A DNA stretch of 64,000 nucleotides from Rhodococcus sp. ARC_M5 (GCF_022810405.1 NZ_JALGQE010000007.1:124001-188000); one strand, 5' to 3'. Shown: positions 9,687 to 19,244, numbered from the stretch's first letter. Made by a program: numbers and translations. The notes: generated from the letters alone by a model not told the origin.

Positions 9687-10403
9687 ATGCTTCGTCTCCC
9701 ACCCGAGTACCGGGATCAGTCGGGGGTCCATGCCCCGCTCGACTTTCCCGACTACCGGACCACTGCCCTCCGTCATCCTGCGCAGCCGCTGACCCTGCTC
9801 CCCCAGCGACTCACCGAGATCACCGGACCGGTACTGGGCGAGGGACGTGTCACTGCAGCCGACGCCGATCTGACGCTGGCCAACAACGGTGAGGCACAGG
9901 GGCAGCGGATCGTCGTACACGGACGCGTGCTCGACAGTGACGGCAAGGCCATTCCGAACACCCTCGTCGAGGTGTGGCAGGCCAACGCGGGAGGTCGCTA
10001 CCGACACACCCGCGACCGGTGGCCCGCACCGCTGGACCCGCACTTCAACGGCACCGGTCGCGTACTCACCGATGCCGAGGGCAGGTATCGCTTCACCACG
10101 GTCAAGCCGGGCGCATATCCCTGGGGCAACCACCACAACGCGTGGCGACCCGCCCATATTCACTTCTCCTTGTTCGGCCAGGCGTTCACCCAACGGCTGG
10201 TGACCCAGATGTACTTTCCCGACGATCCCATGTTCTTCCAGGATCCGATCTTCAACGCCGCCCCCGAGGACTCGCGCGCTCGGATGATCAGCACATTCGA
10301 TTACGAAGCGACACAGGACAACTGGGCCCTCGGATTTCGATTCGACATCGTGCTGCGCGGCCGGAACGCCACCCCCTTCGAGGAGGACGATCACGATGAC
10401 TGA
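9687..10403 (+). CDS. pcaH: Protocatechuate 3,4-dioxygenase, beta subunit
   Basis: A 238-residue catalytic subunit of the intradiol Fe(III) dioxygenase that cleaves protocatechuate to 3-carboxy-cis,cis-muconate. The iron ligands are expected from the Tyr in GGRYRH, the Tyr in KPGAYPW and the two His in AHIHFSLFG, the order seen in PcaH. The frame is open much further upstream, but ATG 9687 has GAGGAA 6 nt before it and gives the standard length (MLRLPPEYRDQSG). It overlaps pcaG by 8 nt. Confidence 0.95.
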   Translation: MLRLPPEYRDQSGVHAPLDFPDYRTTALRHPAQPLTLLPQRLTEITGPVLGEGRVTAADADLTLANNGEAQGQRIVVHGRVLDSDGKAIPNTLVEVWQANAGGRYRHTRDRWPAPLDPHFNGTGRVLTDAEGRYRFTTVKPGAYPWGNHHNAWRPAHIHFSLFGQAFTQRLVTQMYFPDDPMFFQDPIFNAAPEDSRARMISTFDYEATQDNWALGFRFDIVLRGRNATPFEEDDHDD

Positions 10404-11034
10404 ATCAGAGTTCGCCCCGCGCTACCCGGTGGCCGCCGGTGCCGACTTCACCACCGCTCCGTTCGGACAGACCCCGTCCCAGACCGTCGGCCCCTACGTC
10501 CACATCGGACTACTGTGGCCCGACGGTGAGAGCGTGGTACCGCAGGGCACCGACGGTGAGATCACCGTATCGTTCACGGTCATCGACGGAGCCCGAAACC
10601 CCATGTCCGACGCCATGATCGAGACCTGGCAGGCCGACGGCGACGGCCGGTTCGATCACCCCGACGATCCGCGCGGTGCGGTGCCGTCGCGCACAGTCGG
10701 TTTCCGCGGCTTCGGGCGCGCGTTCGCCGACGAGACCGGAACGATGTCGATCACCACGATCAAGCCCGGACCATTGCCGGCCGAGGACGATTGTGTCGAA
10801 GCACCGCACATCGACGTCAGTGTCTTTGCCCGCGGGATGCTCGACCGAGCCGTGACGCGGGTGTATTTTCCCGACGAAACCGAGGCCAACGCCGTCGATC
10901 CGGTGTTGTCCGCCCTGCCGGAACACAAGCGTGCCAGACTCGTCGCAGCACCGGTGCACGGTGGATATCACCTCGACATCGTGCTGCAGAACACCGATCC
11001 GGACGGCGACGAGACTCCGTTCTTCGCGCTGTGA
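10396..11034 (+). CDS. pcaG: Protocatechuate 3,4-dioxygenase, alpha subunit
   Basis: A 212-residue alpha subunit that forms the protomer with PcaH. The N-terminal FGQTPSQTVGPYVHIGLLWP signature and MIETWQADGDGRFDHP are typical of PcaG. It has the same dioxygenase fold but lacks the beta-subunit iron ligands in the second half (PHIDVSVFARG replaces the AHIHF type). The start ATG lies 8 nt inside pcaH, indicating coupled translation and equal subunit supply. TGA at 11032-11034 is followed by pcaB. Confidence 0.94.
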   Translation: MTESEFAPRYPVAAGADFTTAPFGQTPSQTVGPYVHIGLLWPDGESVVPQGTDGEITVSFTVIDGARNPMSDAMIETWQADGDGRFDHPDDPRGAVPSRTVGFRGFGRAFADETGTMSITTIKPGPLPAEDDCVEAPHIDVSVFARGMLDRAVTRVYFPDETEANAVDPVLSALPEHKRARLVAAPVHGGYHLDIVLQNTDPDGDETPFFAL

Positions 11035-11057
11035 CACTCGATTGGCGAGAGGGGACG

Positions 11058-12407
11058 ATGGAATCCGAACGAGGGGCACTGTTCGATCCGACGTTCGGTA
11101 GCGACGAGATTGCGCCGCTCGTGGGCGACCGAGCCTGGGTGACAGCGATGTTCGCCGTCGAGGCGGCGCTCTCCCAGGCCGCGGCTTCGGTCGGTCTCGT
11201 GGAGGCCGGTCACGCCGAGGTCGTTGCCGCTGCTGCGACCGAACTCGGAGCGCACCTGGACATCGCAAGGCTCGGAGTGGACGCGGCAGCCGGGGGCAAT
11301 CCGGTGATCCCACTGGTGAAGATCCTTCGGAACGAAGTGGCCGAGGCCGAGGTTCCTGCCGCGGCAGTGCATCCCGGGGCCACCAGCCAGGACATCATGG
11401 ACACTGCGCTGATGCTCGTCTCCCGCACTGCACTCGGTGTGATCGAGGCCTCGCTCGACGCTGCGAGTGCCGCTGCGCGAGGTCTCGCCCTGGCCCACCG
11501 GACCACCCCGATGGCGGCCCGCACTCTCGGCCAGCAGGCATTGCCCACCACCTTCGGCCTGGTGGCTGCGAACTGGTTCTCGGGGCTGCGCCGCGCGCAG
11601 ACCAGGGTTGCTGCCGTTCGACGCGCGTGCACCATCCAGTACGGCGGGGCGGCAGGCACTCTCGCGGCCGTGCATCCGCACGGACCGGCCGTTGCCGCGG
11701 CGCTTGCCCTCGAACTGGGCTTGGATCGACAGACCGCGCCCTGGCACACCGACCGCACCGCGATCGCCGACATCGCGTGCTCCTTGGGCATCGCGGCTGG
11801 AACGATCGGCAAGATCGCCGCGGACATCGTGTCGATGTCCGCCACCGAGCTGGGCGAGGTCGCGGAGGACGCGCCGGGTGGATCGTCGGCGATGCCGCAC
11901 AAGCGCAATCCCGTTGCCGCCGTCACGGCTCGCGCCGCGGCCCGGCGGGTCCCGGGTGCGGTGGCCACGGTGCTGTCGAACATGGACCACGAACACCAGC
12001 GCGCCGCGGGAGCCTGGCACGCCGAATGGGAGACGATCACCGATCTGCTGCGCCTCACCGGTGGTGCCGCCCATCGACTCTCGCAGAGCCTGAGCGGGTT
12101 ACACGTTCATCCCGACGCGATGGCCCGGAATCTCGACGTAACGGGCGGCGCTCTGCTCGCCGAACGTGTCACCGCGGAATTGGCAGCGCACACCGAGCAG
12201 GCCCGCGAGATAGTCACTGCCCGATGCGCGGCGGGAGCACCGCTGGACAGCGACCCTGCCATCACAGCATTTCTTCCACCGTCGAGGGTGCGCGAACTAC
12301 TCGACCCGGCCGCATATCTCGGCCACGCACCCGAACTGGTCGACGCGATCCTCGCGGAGCATGCCCTCGACACCGAACACACCACAGAATCGAAGGATTC
12401 ACGATGA
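11058..12407 (+). CDS. pcaB: 3-carboxy-cis,cis-muconate cycloisomerase
   Basis: Third step of the protocatechuate branch: cyclises 3-carboxymuconate to 4-carboxymuconolactone. About 449 residues of the fumarase/aspartase superfamily, with the signature GGSSAMPHKRNPV near residue 275 and HPGATSQDIMDTAL near 110. I take ATG 11058, which follows an AGGGGA stretch, giving MESERGALFDPTFGSDEI. The alternative GTG 11031 overlaps the pcaG stop (GTGA) but has no Shine-Dalgarno. The 3' end overlaps pcaL by 4 nt (ATGA). Confidence 0.93.
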   Translation: MESERGALFDPTFGSDEIAPLVGDRAWVTAMFAVEAALSQAAASVGLVEAGHAEVVAAAATELGAHLDIARLGVDAAAGGNPVIPLVKILRNEVAEAEVPAAAVHPGATSQDIMDTALMLVSRTALGVIEASLDAASAAARGLALAHRTTPMAARTLGQQALPTTFGLVAANWFSGLRRAQTRVAAVRRACTIQYGGAAGTLAAVHPHGPAVAAALALELGLDRQTAPWHTDRTAIADIACSLGIAAGTIGKIAADIVSMSATELGEVAEDAPGGSSAMPHKRNPVAAVTARAAARRVPGAVATVLSNMDHEHQRAAGAWHAEWETITDLLRLTGGAAHRLSQSLSGLHVHPDAMARNLDVTGGALLAERVTAELAAHTEQAREIVTARCAAGAPLDSDPAITAFLPPSRVRELLDPAAYLGHAPELVDAILAEHALDTEHTTESKDSR

Positions 12408-13585
12408 CCGTCGCACTTGCTCACGAACGCACCGAAGGACCCCGCGCCGACGCGGAGACCGTCGTGCTGATCGGTTCGCTCGGCTCCGATCGCACGATGT
12501 GGAACCCACAGATCGGCACACTCTCCGCCTCCGTTCACGTTCTCGCCGTCGACCTGCGCGGGCACGGACGATCGCCCGTGCCGTCAGGGCCTTATTCGGT
12601 GACCGAACTCGCCGAAGACGTTCTGGCGCTGCTGGATTCCCTCGACCTTCGGCGTGTTCACATCGTCGGTCTCTCGCTCGGCGGCGCAGTCTCGCAGTGG
12701 ATCGCCATCCATCGCCCGGAGCGAGTGCGGACTCTGACATTGCTGTGCACCTCGGCCAAGTTCGGTGAGCCGGCGCACTGGCTCGATCGGGCCGCAGCGG
12801 TCCGATCGGCGGGAACCGCGTCGCTGGCCGACGCCGTACTCCAGCGCTGGTTCACCCCCGAACTGTCGGCACGCGACGCCGATCTCGTCGATCGGCATCG
12901 CCGGATGATCGTCGATACCTCGGACGAGGGCTACGCAGCATGTTGTGAGGCGTTGTCGGACTGGGATTCTCGTTCGGATCTGAACCGAATCACCGCTCCG
13001 ACCCTGGTGATCGCGGGCAGGCAGGATCCCTCGACCACCCCCGAGGACCTGAGGATCATCGCCGACGGCGTCTCCGGATCGACGTTCCGGGTTCTGGACC
13101 CGGCCGCGCACCTGGCCAACGTCGAGCAAGCCGGGCCCGTCACCGCGGCGATCGCCGCACACATCGGATCGGATGCGTATGCCGTCGGACGCGCAGCGGC
13201 CCACGATGCCGGTATGGCGGTGCGGCGCAGCGTCCTCGGCGATGCGCATGTCGACCGCAGCATCGCCGCGCGCACCGACTTCACCGCGCCGTTCCAGGAT
13301 TTCATCACCCGCACCGCATGGGGCGATATCTGGAATCGGCCGGGACTCGATCACCACACCCGCAGATTGCTGACGCTGGCGATCCTGACGGCCGTGGGCA
13401 ATCAGCACGAACTCGACATGCACATCCGAGCAGCGCTGCGAGCGGGCACCGACCCGGACATCCTGGCGGAGGTGTTCCTGCACACCGCCGTGTACGCGGG
13501 AGTTCCGAACAGCAACAGCGCATTCGGTCTCGCGAACGCGGCCATCGCCGAGGCGTCCACCGAAGCCGAATCGGGTACCTCGTGA
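12404..13585 (+). CDS. pcaL: Fused 3-oxoadipate enol-lactonase / 4-carboxymuconolactone decarboxylase
   Basis: A 393-residue bifunctional enzyme. Residues 1 to about 260 are an alpha/beta-hydrolase (PcaD): nucleophile Ser91 in VGLSLGG, Asp208 in AGRQDPS and His236 in AAHLANVE. Residues about 275-390 are a carboxymuconolactone decarboxylase domain (PcaC), with DIWNRPGLDHHTRRLLTL and GNQHELDMHIRAAL. It converts 4-carboxymuconolactone to 3-oxoadipate. This fusion is known from Rhodococcus and Streptomyces and helps place the organism. Start ATG overlaps the pcaB stop (ATGA); the stop overlaps the pcaR GTG. Confidence 0.95.
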   Translation: MTVALAHERTEGPRADAETVVLIGSLGSDRTMWNPQIGTLSASVHVLAVDLRGHGRSPVPSGPYSVTELAEDVLALLDSLDLRRVHIVGLSLGGAVSQWIAIHRPERVRTLTLLCTSAKFGEPAHWLDRAAAVRSAGTASLADAVLQRWFTPELSARDADLVDRHRRMIVDTSDEGYAACCEALSDWDSRSDLNRITAPTLVIAGRQDPSTTPEDLRIIADGVSGSTFRVLDPAAHLANVEQAGPVTAAIAAHIGSDAYAVGRAAAHDAGMAVRRSVLGDAHVDRSIAARTDFTAPFQDFITRTAWGDIWNRPGLDHHTRRLLTLAILTAVGNQHELDMHIRAALRAGTDPDILAEVFLHTAVYAGVPNSNSAFGLANAAIAEASTEAESGTS

Positions 13586-14403
13586 ACTCTGCGGAATCGC
13601 CACCGCCGTCCTCGGACTACGTCCAGTCCCTCGGCCGTGGTCTTGCGGTGATCCGGGCCTTCGACGCCGAGCATCCGCGTCGAACACTCTCCGACGTCGC
13701 CCGAGCGACCGAACTCACCCGAGCCACCGCCCGACGGTTCCTGCTCACCCTTGTCGAACTCGGCTACGTCCGCACCGACGGCTCGATGTTCTGGCTCACT
13801 CCGCGGGTGCTCGAGCTGGGCTACAGCTATCTGTCGAGCCTGTCGCTCCCGGAAGTCTCGGGGCCGCATCTGGAGGCTCTCGCCGAACGGGTGCGCGAAT
13901 CGTCCTCGGTTTCGATTCTCGACGGTGACGACGTGGTGTACGTCGCCCGAGTTCCGGTCAGCCGCATCATGACCGTCGGCATCAACATCGGCACCCGGTT
14001 CCCCGCGTTCGCAACATCGATGGGTCGCGTGCTGCTGGCCGGACTGCCTGCCGACGAACTCGCGGCCTACCTCGACCGCGTGCGCTTGACTCCCCTGACG
14101 GGCAAGACGATCACCACACCCGATGCGCTCGGCCGCGAACTCGACCGGGTCCGGTCCGACGGCTTCTGCCTGGTGGACCAGGAACTCGAGGAGGGTTTGC
14201 GCTCCATCGCAGCTCCCATCCACGACGGACACGGAGCAGTGGTCGCAGCGGCGAACGTCTCGACCCAGGCCGCGCGGCATTCCGCCGATGCGGTGCGCAC
14301 CGAACTGCTTCCGGCTCTGCTCGACGCCACCCGCGCCATCGAGATCGACCTGCTCCGGGTGAGCACCGGACCCAACGACAAGCGAGGAACCTCCCATGCC
14401 TGA
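13582..14403 (+). CDS. pcaR: IclR-family regulator of the pca operon
   Basis: A 273-residue IclR-type regulator: an N-terminal winged helix-turn-helix (about residues 12-75, TLSDVARATELTRATARRFL) and a C-terminal effector domain (about 85-265, with FCLVDQELEEGLRSIAAPI). It is probably the activator or repressor of pcaHGBLRF and pcaIJ responding to protocatechuate or 3-oxoadipate; which ligand and sign cannot be told. The GTG start lies in the overlap GTGA with the pcaL stop, and its end overlaps pcaF by 8 nt, so the regulator is made from within the operon it should control. Confidence 0.9.
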   Translation: MNSAESPPPSSDYVQSLGRGLAVIRAFDAEHPRRTLSDVARATELTRATARRFLLTLVELGYVRTDGSMFWLTPRVLELGYSYLSSLSLPEVSGPHLEALAERVRESSSVSILDGDDVVYVARVPVSRIMTVGINIGTRFPAFATSMGRVLLAGLPADELAAYLDRVRLTPLTGKTITTPDALGRELDRVRSDGFCLVDQELEEGLRSIAAPIHDGHGAVVAAANVSTQAARHSADAVRTELLPALLDATRAIEIDLLRVSTGPNDKRGTSHA

Positions 14404-15607
14404 TGCCGTGATCTGTGAACCACTTCGGACCCCGGTCGGTCGCTTCGGCGGCCAGTTCAAGGACATTTCCGCCCAGGCTCTTGCCGGTACGGTGATCGCC
14501 GAACTCGTGGCCCGCACTGGCATTTCCGGTGCCGACATCGACGACGTGATCCTCGGTCAGGCGTCTCCGAACGGTGATGCACCGGCCATCGGACGCATTG
14601 CGGCGCTCGATGCAGATCTGGGTATCGACGTTCCCGGGATGCAGGTCGACCGTCGCTGCGGATCCGGTCTGCAAGCAATATTGCAGGCGTGCATGCAGGT
14701 TCAGTCCGGGGGCAACGATCTGGTTCTGGCGGGCGGTGTCGAGAGCATGAGTCAGACCGAGTTCTACGCCACCGGCATGCGCTGGGGCGTCAAGGCCGAG
14801 GCCGTAGCTCTGTCCGACCGTCTCGCCCGGGCGCGAGTGACTGCGGGCGGCAAGAATTTTCCGGTGCCCGGCGGCATGATCGAAACCGCAGAGAACCTGC
14901 GCGCGGAATTCTCCATCAGCCGCGCCGATCAGGACGCCCTCGCCGTCCAGTCCCACCGACGTGCAGTCGCCGCACAGAACAGCGGTGTGTTCGCCGAGGA
15001 GATCGTGGGAGTGTCGGTCCCCCAACGTAAATCGGATCCGTTGCTCGTCACCACCGACGAGCATCCGCGAGCCGACACCACCGTGGAGTCACTGGCGAAG
15101 CTGAAGGCGATCCACGCGTCGATCGACCCCGAGTCGACGGTCACCGCAGGAAACGCCAGCGGACAGAACGACGGTGCCGCGATCGCGATCGTCACCACCC
15201 CGGACAAGGCTGCCGCGCTCGGCCTTCGGCCGCTGGCGCGATTGGCCGGCTGGGGCGTGGCAGGCGTTGCCCCACGCACGATGGGGATCGGGCCGGTCCC
15301 CGCGAGCGAGAAGGCACTGGGTCGGCTGGGACTGAGTCTCGACGACATGGGCATCATCGAACTCAACGAGGCGTTCGCCGCACAGGCTCTCGCCGTGACC
15401 AGGTCCTGGGGCATCGACCCCGAGGATCCGCGCCTCAACCCCCACGGTTCCGGCATCTCGCTCGGCCACCCGGTCGGTGCCACCGGAGCCCGCATTCTGG
15501 CAACGCTGTTGCGCGAAATGGACCGCCGAGAGGTCCGCTACGGACTCGAGACGATGTGCATCGGCGGCGGACAGGGACTTGCTGCGGTGTTCGAGCGAAT
15601 CGGCTGA
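14396..15607 (+). CDS. pcaF: 3-oxoadipyl-CoA thiolase
   Basis: A 403-residue thiolase for the last step, 3-oxoadipyl-CoA plus CoA to succinyl-CoA plus acetyl-CoA. The acyl-accepting Cys88 lies in DRRCGSGLQA; His358 in GHPVGATGAR and Cys388 in MCIGGGQG complete the active site. It starts with ATG 8 nt inside pcaR. A general acetyl-CoA acetyltransferase role is possible by sequence, but the position in the operon argues for PcaF. It is convergent with the shikimate genes, leaving only 7 nt between stops and no clear terminator. Confidence 0.92.
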   Translation: MPDAVICEPLRTPVGRFGGQFKDISAQALAGTVIAELVARTGISGADIDDVILGQASPNGDAPAIGRIAALDADLGIDVPGMQVDRRCGSGLQAILQACMQVQSGGNDLVLAGGVESMSQTEFYATGMRWGVKAEAVALSDRLARARVTAGGKNFPVPGGMIETAENLRAEFSISRADQDALAVQSHRRAVAAQNSGVFAEEIVGVSVPQRKSDPLLVTTDEHPRADTTVESLAKLKAIHASIDPESTVTAGNASGQNDGAAIAIVTTPDKAAALGLRPLARLAGWGVAGVAPRTMGIGPVPASEKALGRLGLSLDDMGIIELNEAFAAQALAVTRSWGIDPEDPRLNPHGSGISLGHPVGATGARILATLLREMDRREVRYGLETMCIGGGQGLAAVFERIG

Positions 15608-15614
15608 TCAGACG

Positions 15615-17504
15615 TCAGTACTGGAGCTGCGCCGCCAGTCGCACAGCCGAATTGGTCTCTCCATAACCCTCGTAGCCACCAACTCGCTGGACCACCTCGA
15701 AGAACAGGTCGTCGCCCACGGTTTCGGTGAAGAAGTGGAAGAACTCACCGCCGGTCGCGTCCGCGTCGTACAGGATCCCCAGACGCTGCATCGCGTCCAG
15801 GGTCTCGGAGCCGAGTCCGAATCGCGCGTCGAGATCGTGATAGTAGTTGGGCGAGATCCGCAGCGGGGTGAGCCCGCGTTCGGTCGTTGCTCTCGCAGCG
15901 GCGTAGATGTCTTCGCACCCGAACGCCACATGTCCGACGCCTCCGCGCCGGGCGGCGGGCAGTGGGTCCGAATCGGACGGGCGGCCGGGCACCATGTTGA
16001 GCGAGAGTCGAATCGTGCCGTTGGCGGTGGCGAGGGTGAGGGCTCGGCTACGAACCAGGCCGATGGCGTCGACGACATCCTGGCCCTCGTGTGGCACCAT
16101 GCCGAACACCGAGCGCAGCAGCAGCATCACCGAATCCCAGCTCTCGGCAGGCACGGCGAGTGCGATGTGATCCACGTGGGAGACGCATGGCCGGTTCTGT
16201 TCCGGCGTTCGGGGCACCAGATCGAATGCCGATTGCCAGGCTCCTGCGCTGTCGCGGGTGCGTAGGTCCAGCGACGTCGCACCGGTCACGGCCAGGCGCA
16301 CCACTGCATCGGTCGCGTCTGCCACACCGGGCATCGAGACGGTGGACGCGGTGACTCCCAGTGCGCGTGCCCGAGTCAGCCACAGATCCGGTCGTTCGCT
16401 CCGAATCCCGATCTGCGCCAACGCCGGTAGGTGAGCCGGGACGCCCGGTGCGGTCCACAGCGTGTCCACCGTGGTGTCGACGGCGACGGCCAGTGGACCC
16501 TGGGTGAACAGGCTCAGTCCGTGTTCGCTGTGCGCTGCGGTCAGATCGAAGCCCAGGTGCCGCAGTGTGGTGCCCAGCTGCGCTGCCTTCGCCGGCCCTG
16601 CCGCGATCCGGAGGGAGACGACGTTCTCGATCGGGCCCGGAAGTGGCGGCGCGAACAGATCGTTGCCGGCAGAGGGTGTTTCGACGCTGCGCACCTGCTC
16701 CTGGAGGTACAGCAGCGACCGATGTGCGTCGGATGCCGTGCGGCCGGTGTCGGAGTGTCGGAAGACGTCGTTGAAGATTTCGAGCGACCACGGGCCGGAA
16801 TATCCGGAGGCCGCGACATCGGCACCGAAGCGCGCCAGATCGAAGCTGCCCTGACCGGGGAAGCATCGGTGATGTCTGCTCCACTGCAGTACGTCCATCA
16901 CCAGGTGCGGGGCATCGGCCAACTGGAGGAAGAAGATCTTCTCGCCGGGGATCTCGCGAATGCCTGCGGAATCGTCACCGCGGGAGAGGATGTGGAAGCT
17001 GTCCAGGCACGTTCCCAGCGCGGGATGATCGACCTGCCGGACGATGTCCCAGGCGTGGCGGTAGGTGTTGACGTGGGCACCCCACGCCAACGCCTCGTAC
17101 GCGAGTCGCATTCCGCGCCGATGCGCACGCTCGGCGAGAGTTGCCATCTGTTCGACCAGCAGGGCGTCGTCACGGACGGCACCGGCCAGCGGAGAGGAGC
17201 AGACCAACAGCAGATCGCACCCCAGCTGTTCCATCACGTCGAATTTGCGTTCGGCGCGAACGAGGTTGCGGGCGAACTGTTCCGGGTCCGCCGAGTCGGC
17301 ATCGCGGAAGGGCTGATAGAGGTCGAGGGTCAAACCGAGATCCGCTGCCTTCTTCGCGATGTCCTCGGGAAGATCCGGTGAGCTGATCAAGTCCGGCTCG
17401 AACACCTCGAAACCGTCGAACCCGGCGTCTGCGATGGCGCGCATCTTCTCGTCGAGAGACCCACTGAGCGACACGGTGGCCACCGACGTGGCAATGGTGC
17501 TCAT
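15615..17504 (-). CDS. qsuB: 3-dehydroshikimate dehydratase, fused to an HPPD-like domain
   Basis: A 629-residue two-domain enzyme of the QsuB type. Residues about 1-280 form a sugar-phosphate isomerase/AP-endonuclease-like TIM barrel (MSTIATSVATVSLSGSLDEK start) that dehydrates 3-dehydroshikimate to protocatechuate. Residues about 290-620 resemble 4-hydroxyphenylpyruvate dioxygenase, with ligand-like motifs HVDHIALAVP, GGVGHVAFGC and LFFEVVQR. Its product is the substrate of PcaHG encoded next door. ATG 17504 is used because it overlaps the qsuD stop (ATGA) and gives the usual length. The frame is open further upstream only as a shadow of qsuD. Confidence 0.9.
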   Translation of the reverse strand: MSTIATSVATVSLSGSLDEKMRAIADAGFDGFEVFEPDLISSPDLPEDIAKKAADLGLTLDLYQPFRDADSADPEQFARNLVRAERKFDVMEQLGCDLLLVCSSPLAGAVRDDALLVEQMATLAERAHRRGMRLAYEALAWGAHVNTYRHAWDIVRQVDHPALGTCLDSFHILSRGDDSAGIREIPGEKIFFLQLADAPHLVMDVLQWSRHHRCFPGQGSFDLARFGADVAASGYSGPWSLEIFNDVFRHSDTGRTASDAHRSLLYLQEQVRSVETPSAGNDLFAPPLPGPIENVVSLRIAAGPAKAAQLGTTLRHLGFDLTAAHSEHGLSLFTQGPLAVAVDTTVDTLWTAPGVPAHLPALAQIGIRSERPDLWLTRARALGVTASTVSMPGVADATDAVVRLAVTGATSLDLRTRDSAGAWQSAFDLVPRTPEQNRPCVSHVDHIALAVPAESWDSVMLLLRSVFGMVPHEGQDVVDAIGLVRSRALTLATANGTIRLSLNMVPGRPSDSDPLPAARRGGVGHVAFGCEDIYAAARATTERGLTPLRISPNYYHDLDARFGLGSETLDAMQRLGILYDADATGGEFFHFFTETVGDDLFFEVVQRVGGYEGYGETNSAVRLAAQLQY

Positions 17505-18388
17505 GCGAGTGCACCTGCGGTGACGCGATCCTCCTGCGCGATCAACGAGCTCATGTGCGCGACCATGCGATCGGCGTCGGCGGTGCGTCCGGTGAATATC
17601 TCGAAGGCGTCGGCGGCCTGGAACACCGCCATTCCGGTTCCACTGAGCGTTCGGCACCCCGCTCGGGATGCGGCAGCGAGCAACTCGGTCTCGGCGGGTC
17701 GATAGACGACCTCGGCAACCCACATGTTCGGATGCAGGAGTGCCTCGGGCACTGCAGATCCGGGATGCTCCACCATTCCGATCGGAGTGGCGTGCACCAG
17801 GCCGGTTGCGGACTCGAGAACAGCGGCGAGCCGGTCGAGGCCTGCCGAGAGGATTTCTACATCGGGGAACATCGCCGATAGGGATTCTCGGAGTTGTTGT
17901 GCCCGAAGCGGATCGGCGTCCACGAGAGTGAGCCTGCCTGCGCCGCGGCGGGCCATCGCGTAGGCGACGGCCGCCCCCGCTCCCCCGGCACCGAGTTGCA
18001 CCACGTCACCGATGTCGGCACCGGGTAGACCGCGGCCGAAGTTGCGATCGAATCCGGACCAGTCGGTGTTGTGGCCGACGGCTCGGCCGTCCGCGAACAC
18101 CACGGTGTTGACGGCCCCGAGTCGGACTGCGTCCTCGGAGAGCGCATCGAGAGTGGAGATGACGCGTTGTTTGCACGGGTGCGTGATGTTGAGTCCTCGA
18201 AATCCGAGGTCTGCGGCGGTCGAGACGAGACGGGGCAGGTCCAGGACGGTCAGTCCTCGGCTGTCCAGATCGATGATCCGGTATTGATAGGTCAGCCCGT
18301 GCTCGGCGCCCTCCCGTTCGTGCATCGCGGGCGTGAGCGACTTGCCGATACCCGTCCCGATCAGTCCGCAGAGCAGGGATTCCGGCAT
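17501..18388 (-). CDS. qsuD: Shikimate/quinate dehydrogenase
   Basis: A 295-residue AroE-family dehydrogenase that oxidises shikimate to 3-dehydroshikimate and possibly quinate to 3-dehydroquinate. Substrate-binding SLTPAM, the catalytic Lys in GLNITHPCKQ and Asp in GHNTDWSGF are present; the Rossmann segment is VVQLGAGGAGAAVAYA. The catabolic role is inferred from the operon with qsuB and from the regulated promoter; it is probably not the biosynthetic aroE. ATG 18388 has GAGGAG 6 nt upstream. The 3' end overlaps qsuB by 4 nt. Confidence 0.88.
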   Translation of the reverse strand: MPESLLCGLIGTGIGKSLTPAMHEREGAEHGLTYQYRIIDLDSRGLTVLDLPRLVSTAADLGFRGLNITHPCKQRVISTLDALSEDAVRLGAVNTVVFADGRAVGHNTDWSGFDRNFGRGLPGADIGDVVQLGAGGAGAAVAYAMARRGAGRLTLVDADPLRAQQLRESLSAMFPDVEILSAGLDRLAAVLESATGLVHATPIGMVEHPGSAVPEALLHPNMWVAEVVYRPAETELLAAASRAGCRTLSGTGMAVFQAADAFEIFTGRTADADRMVAHMSSLIAQEDRVTAGALA

Positions 18389-18406
18389 GTCGATCTCCTC
18401 GAGCCT

Positions 18407-18425
18407 TAATGTACGAATTGGTGAA
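18407..18425 (+). promoter_or_regulatory. Candidate operator of the shikimate-module TetR regulator, copy 1
   Basis: TAATGTACGAATTGGTGAA, in an AT-rich island between qsuD and the tetR gene, about 20 bp before the qsuD start. It matches 16 of 19 positions of copy 2 at 19261-19279 read on the other strand. The position would cover the qsuD promoter. Confidence 0.6.
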
Positions 18426-18486
18426 TTAGCTCGACGGTACTACGCGTCCGCCTCGCGCCCAACCCTTTCGCCGGAACTGGCGCCGA

Positions 18487-18492
18487 TAGAGT
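18487..18492 (+). promoter_or_regulatory. Candidate -10 element of the tetR gene (leaderless)
   Basis: TAGAGT ends 6 nt before the ATG at 18499. The spacing would start transcription at or next to the A of the start codon. No convincing -35 is visible. Confidence 0.35.
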
Positions 18493-18498
18493 CGATCC

Positions 18499-19176
18499 AT
18501 GTCCCCGCGCGCAACCGACACGTCCGACGACACCAGCGGACCCACCGTCAAACGTCGACGCAACAGCGACCTGACCCGGCACAACATCCTCGAGGTGGCC
18601 ACCGAGGAGTTCGCGGACAAGGGCTTCGCAGGGGCGCGCATCGACGAGATCGCCCAGCGCACGCACACGACCAAGCGGATGTTGTACTACTACTTCACCG
18701 ACAAGGAAGGTCTGTACAAGGCCGTTCTCGAGCAGTCGTACCTGCGCATTCGTGAGCGGGAACGAGACGTCGACGTCGAGGGCCTCGGACCGATCGAAGC
18801 CATTCGCGCCATCGCATCACTGACGTTCGACCACCACGAGGAGAATCCCGACTTCATCCGCCTGGTCTCCACCGAGAACATCCTGCGCGGCGAACACATC
18901 TCCACGTCCGAGGCATTGAGCAACCTCGGCAATCCCGCTGCGGAACTGCTGTCGAGAATCCTGACTCGAGGTCAGGCCGACGGGGTGTTCCGCACGGATG
19001 TCGATGCCCTCGACGTGCACATGACGATCAGCAGCTTCTGCGTGTTCCGGCTGTCGAACCGGTACACCTTCGAGGCCCTCTTCGGCCGCGACCTCACCGA
19101 TCCCCAGCATCGCGAGCGTCTGCGCTCGATGCTCGGGGACATGATCATCGCGTACCTGACCTCGCCTTCTCGCTGA
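18499..19176 (+). CDS. TetR-family regulator of the shikimate/quinate module
   Basis: A 225-residue TetR-type repressor. The DNA-binding domain spans about residues 25-75 (HNILEVATEEFADKGFAGAR ... TKRMLYYYFTDKEGLYKAV); the C-terminal ligand domain contains FIRLVSTENILRG, resembling TetR_C_6-like regulators of aromatic catabolism. It lies between the divergent qsuDB arm and the transporter arm, and a shared 19-bp motif stands before both, so it probably represses both until a shikimate-pathway ligand is bound. No Shine-Dalgarno precedes ATG 18499. Confidence 0.85.
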   Translation: MSPRATDTSDDTSGPTVKRRRNSDLTRHNILEVATEEFADKGFAGARIDEIAQRTHTTKRMLYYYFTDKEGLYKAVLEQSYLRIRERERDVDVEGLGPIEAIRAIASLTFDHHEENPDFIRLVSTENILRGEHISTSEALSNLGNPAAELLSRILTRGQADGVFRTDVDALDVHMTISSFCVFRLSNRYTFEALFGRDLTDPQHRERLRSMLGDMIIAYLTSPSR

Positions 19177-19214
19177 TATTCACGCTGTCTCGGTAGGTCT
19201 CGTCACTTCAGGGG

Positions 19215-19244
19215 TTGACACGTGGCATGGATCACGTTCACTAT
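19215..19244 (+). promoter_or_regulatory. Sigma-A type promoter of the shikimate transporter operon
   Basis: TTGACA (19215-19220), 18-bp spacer, CACTAT (19239-19244). The predicted start near 19251 lies just upstream of operator copy 2, so a bound repressor would block elongation or promoter clearance. Confidence 0.6.
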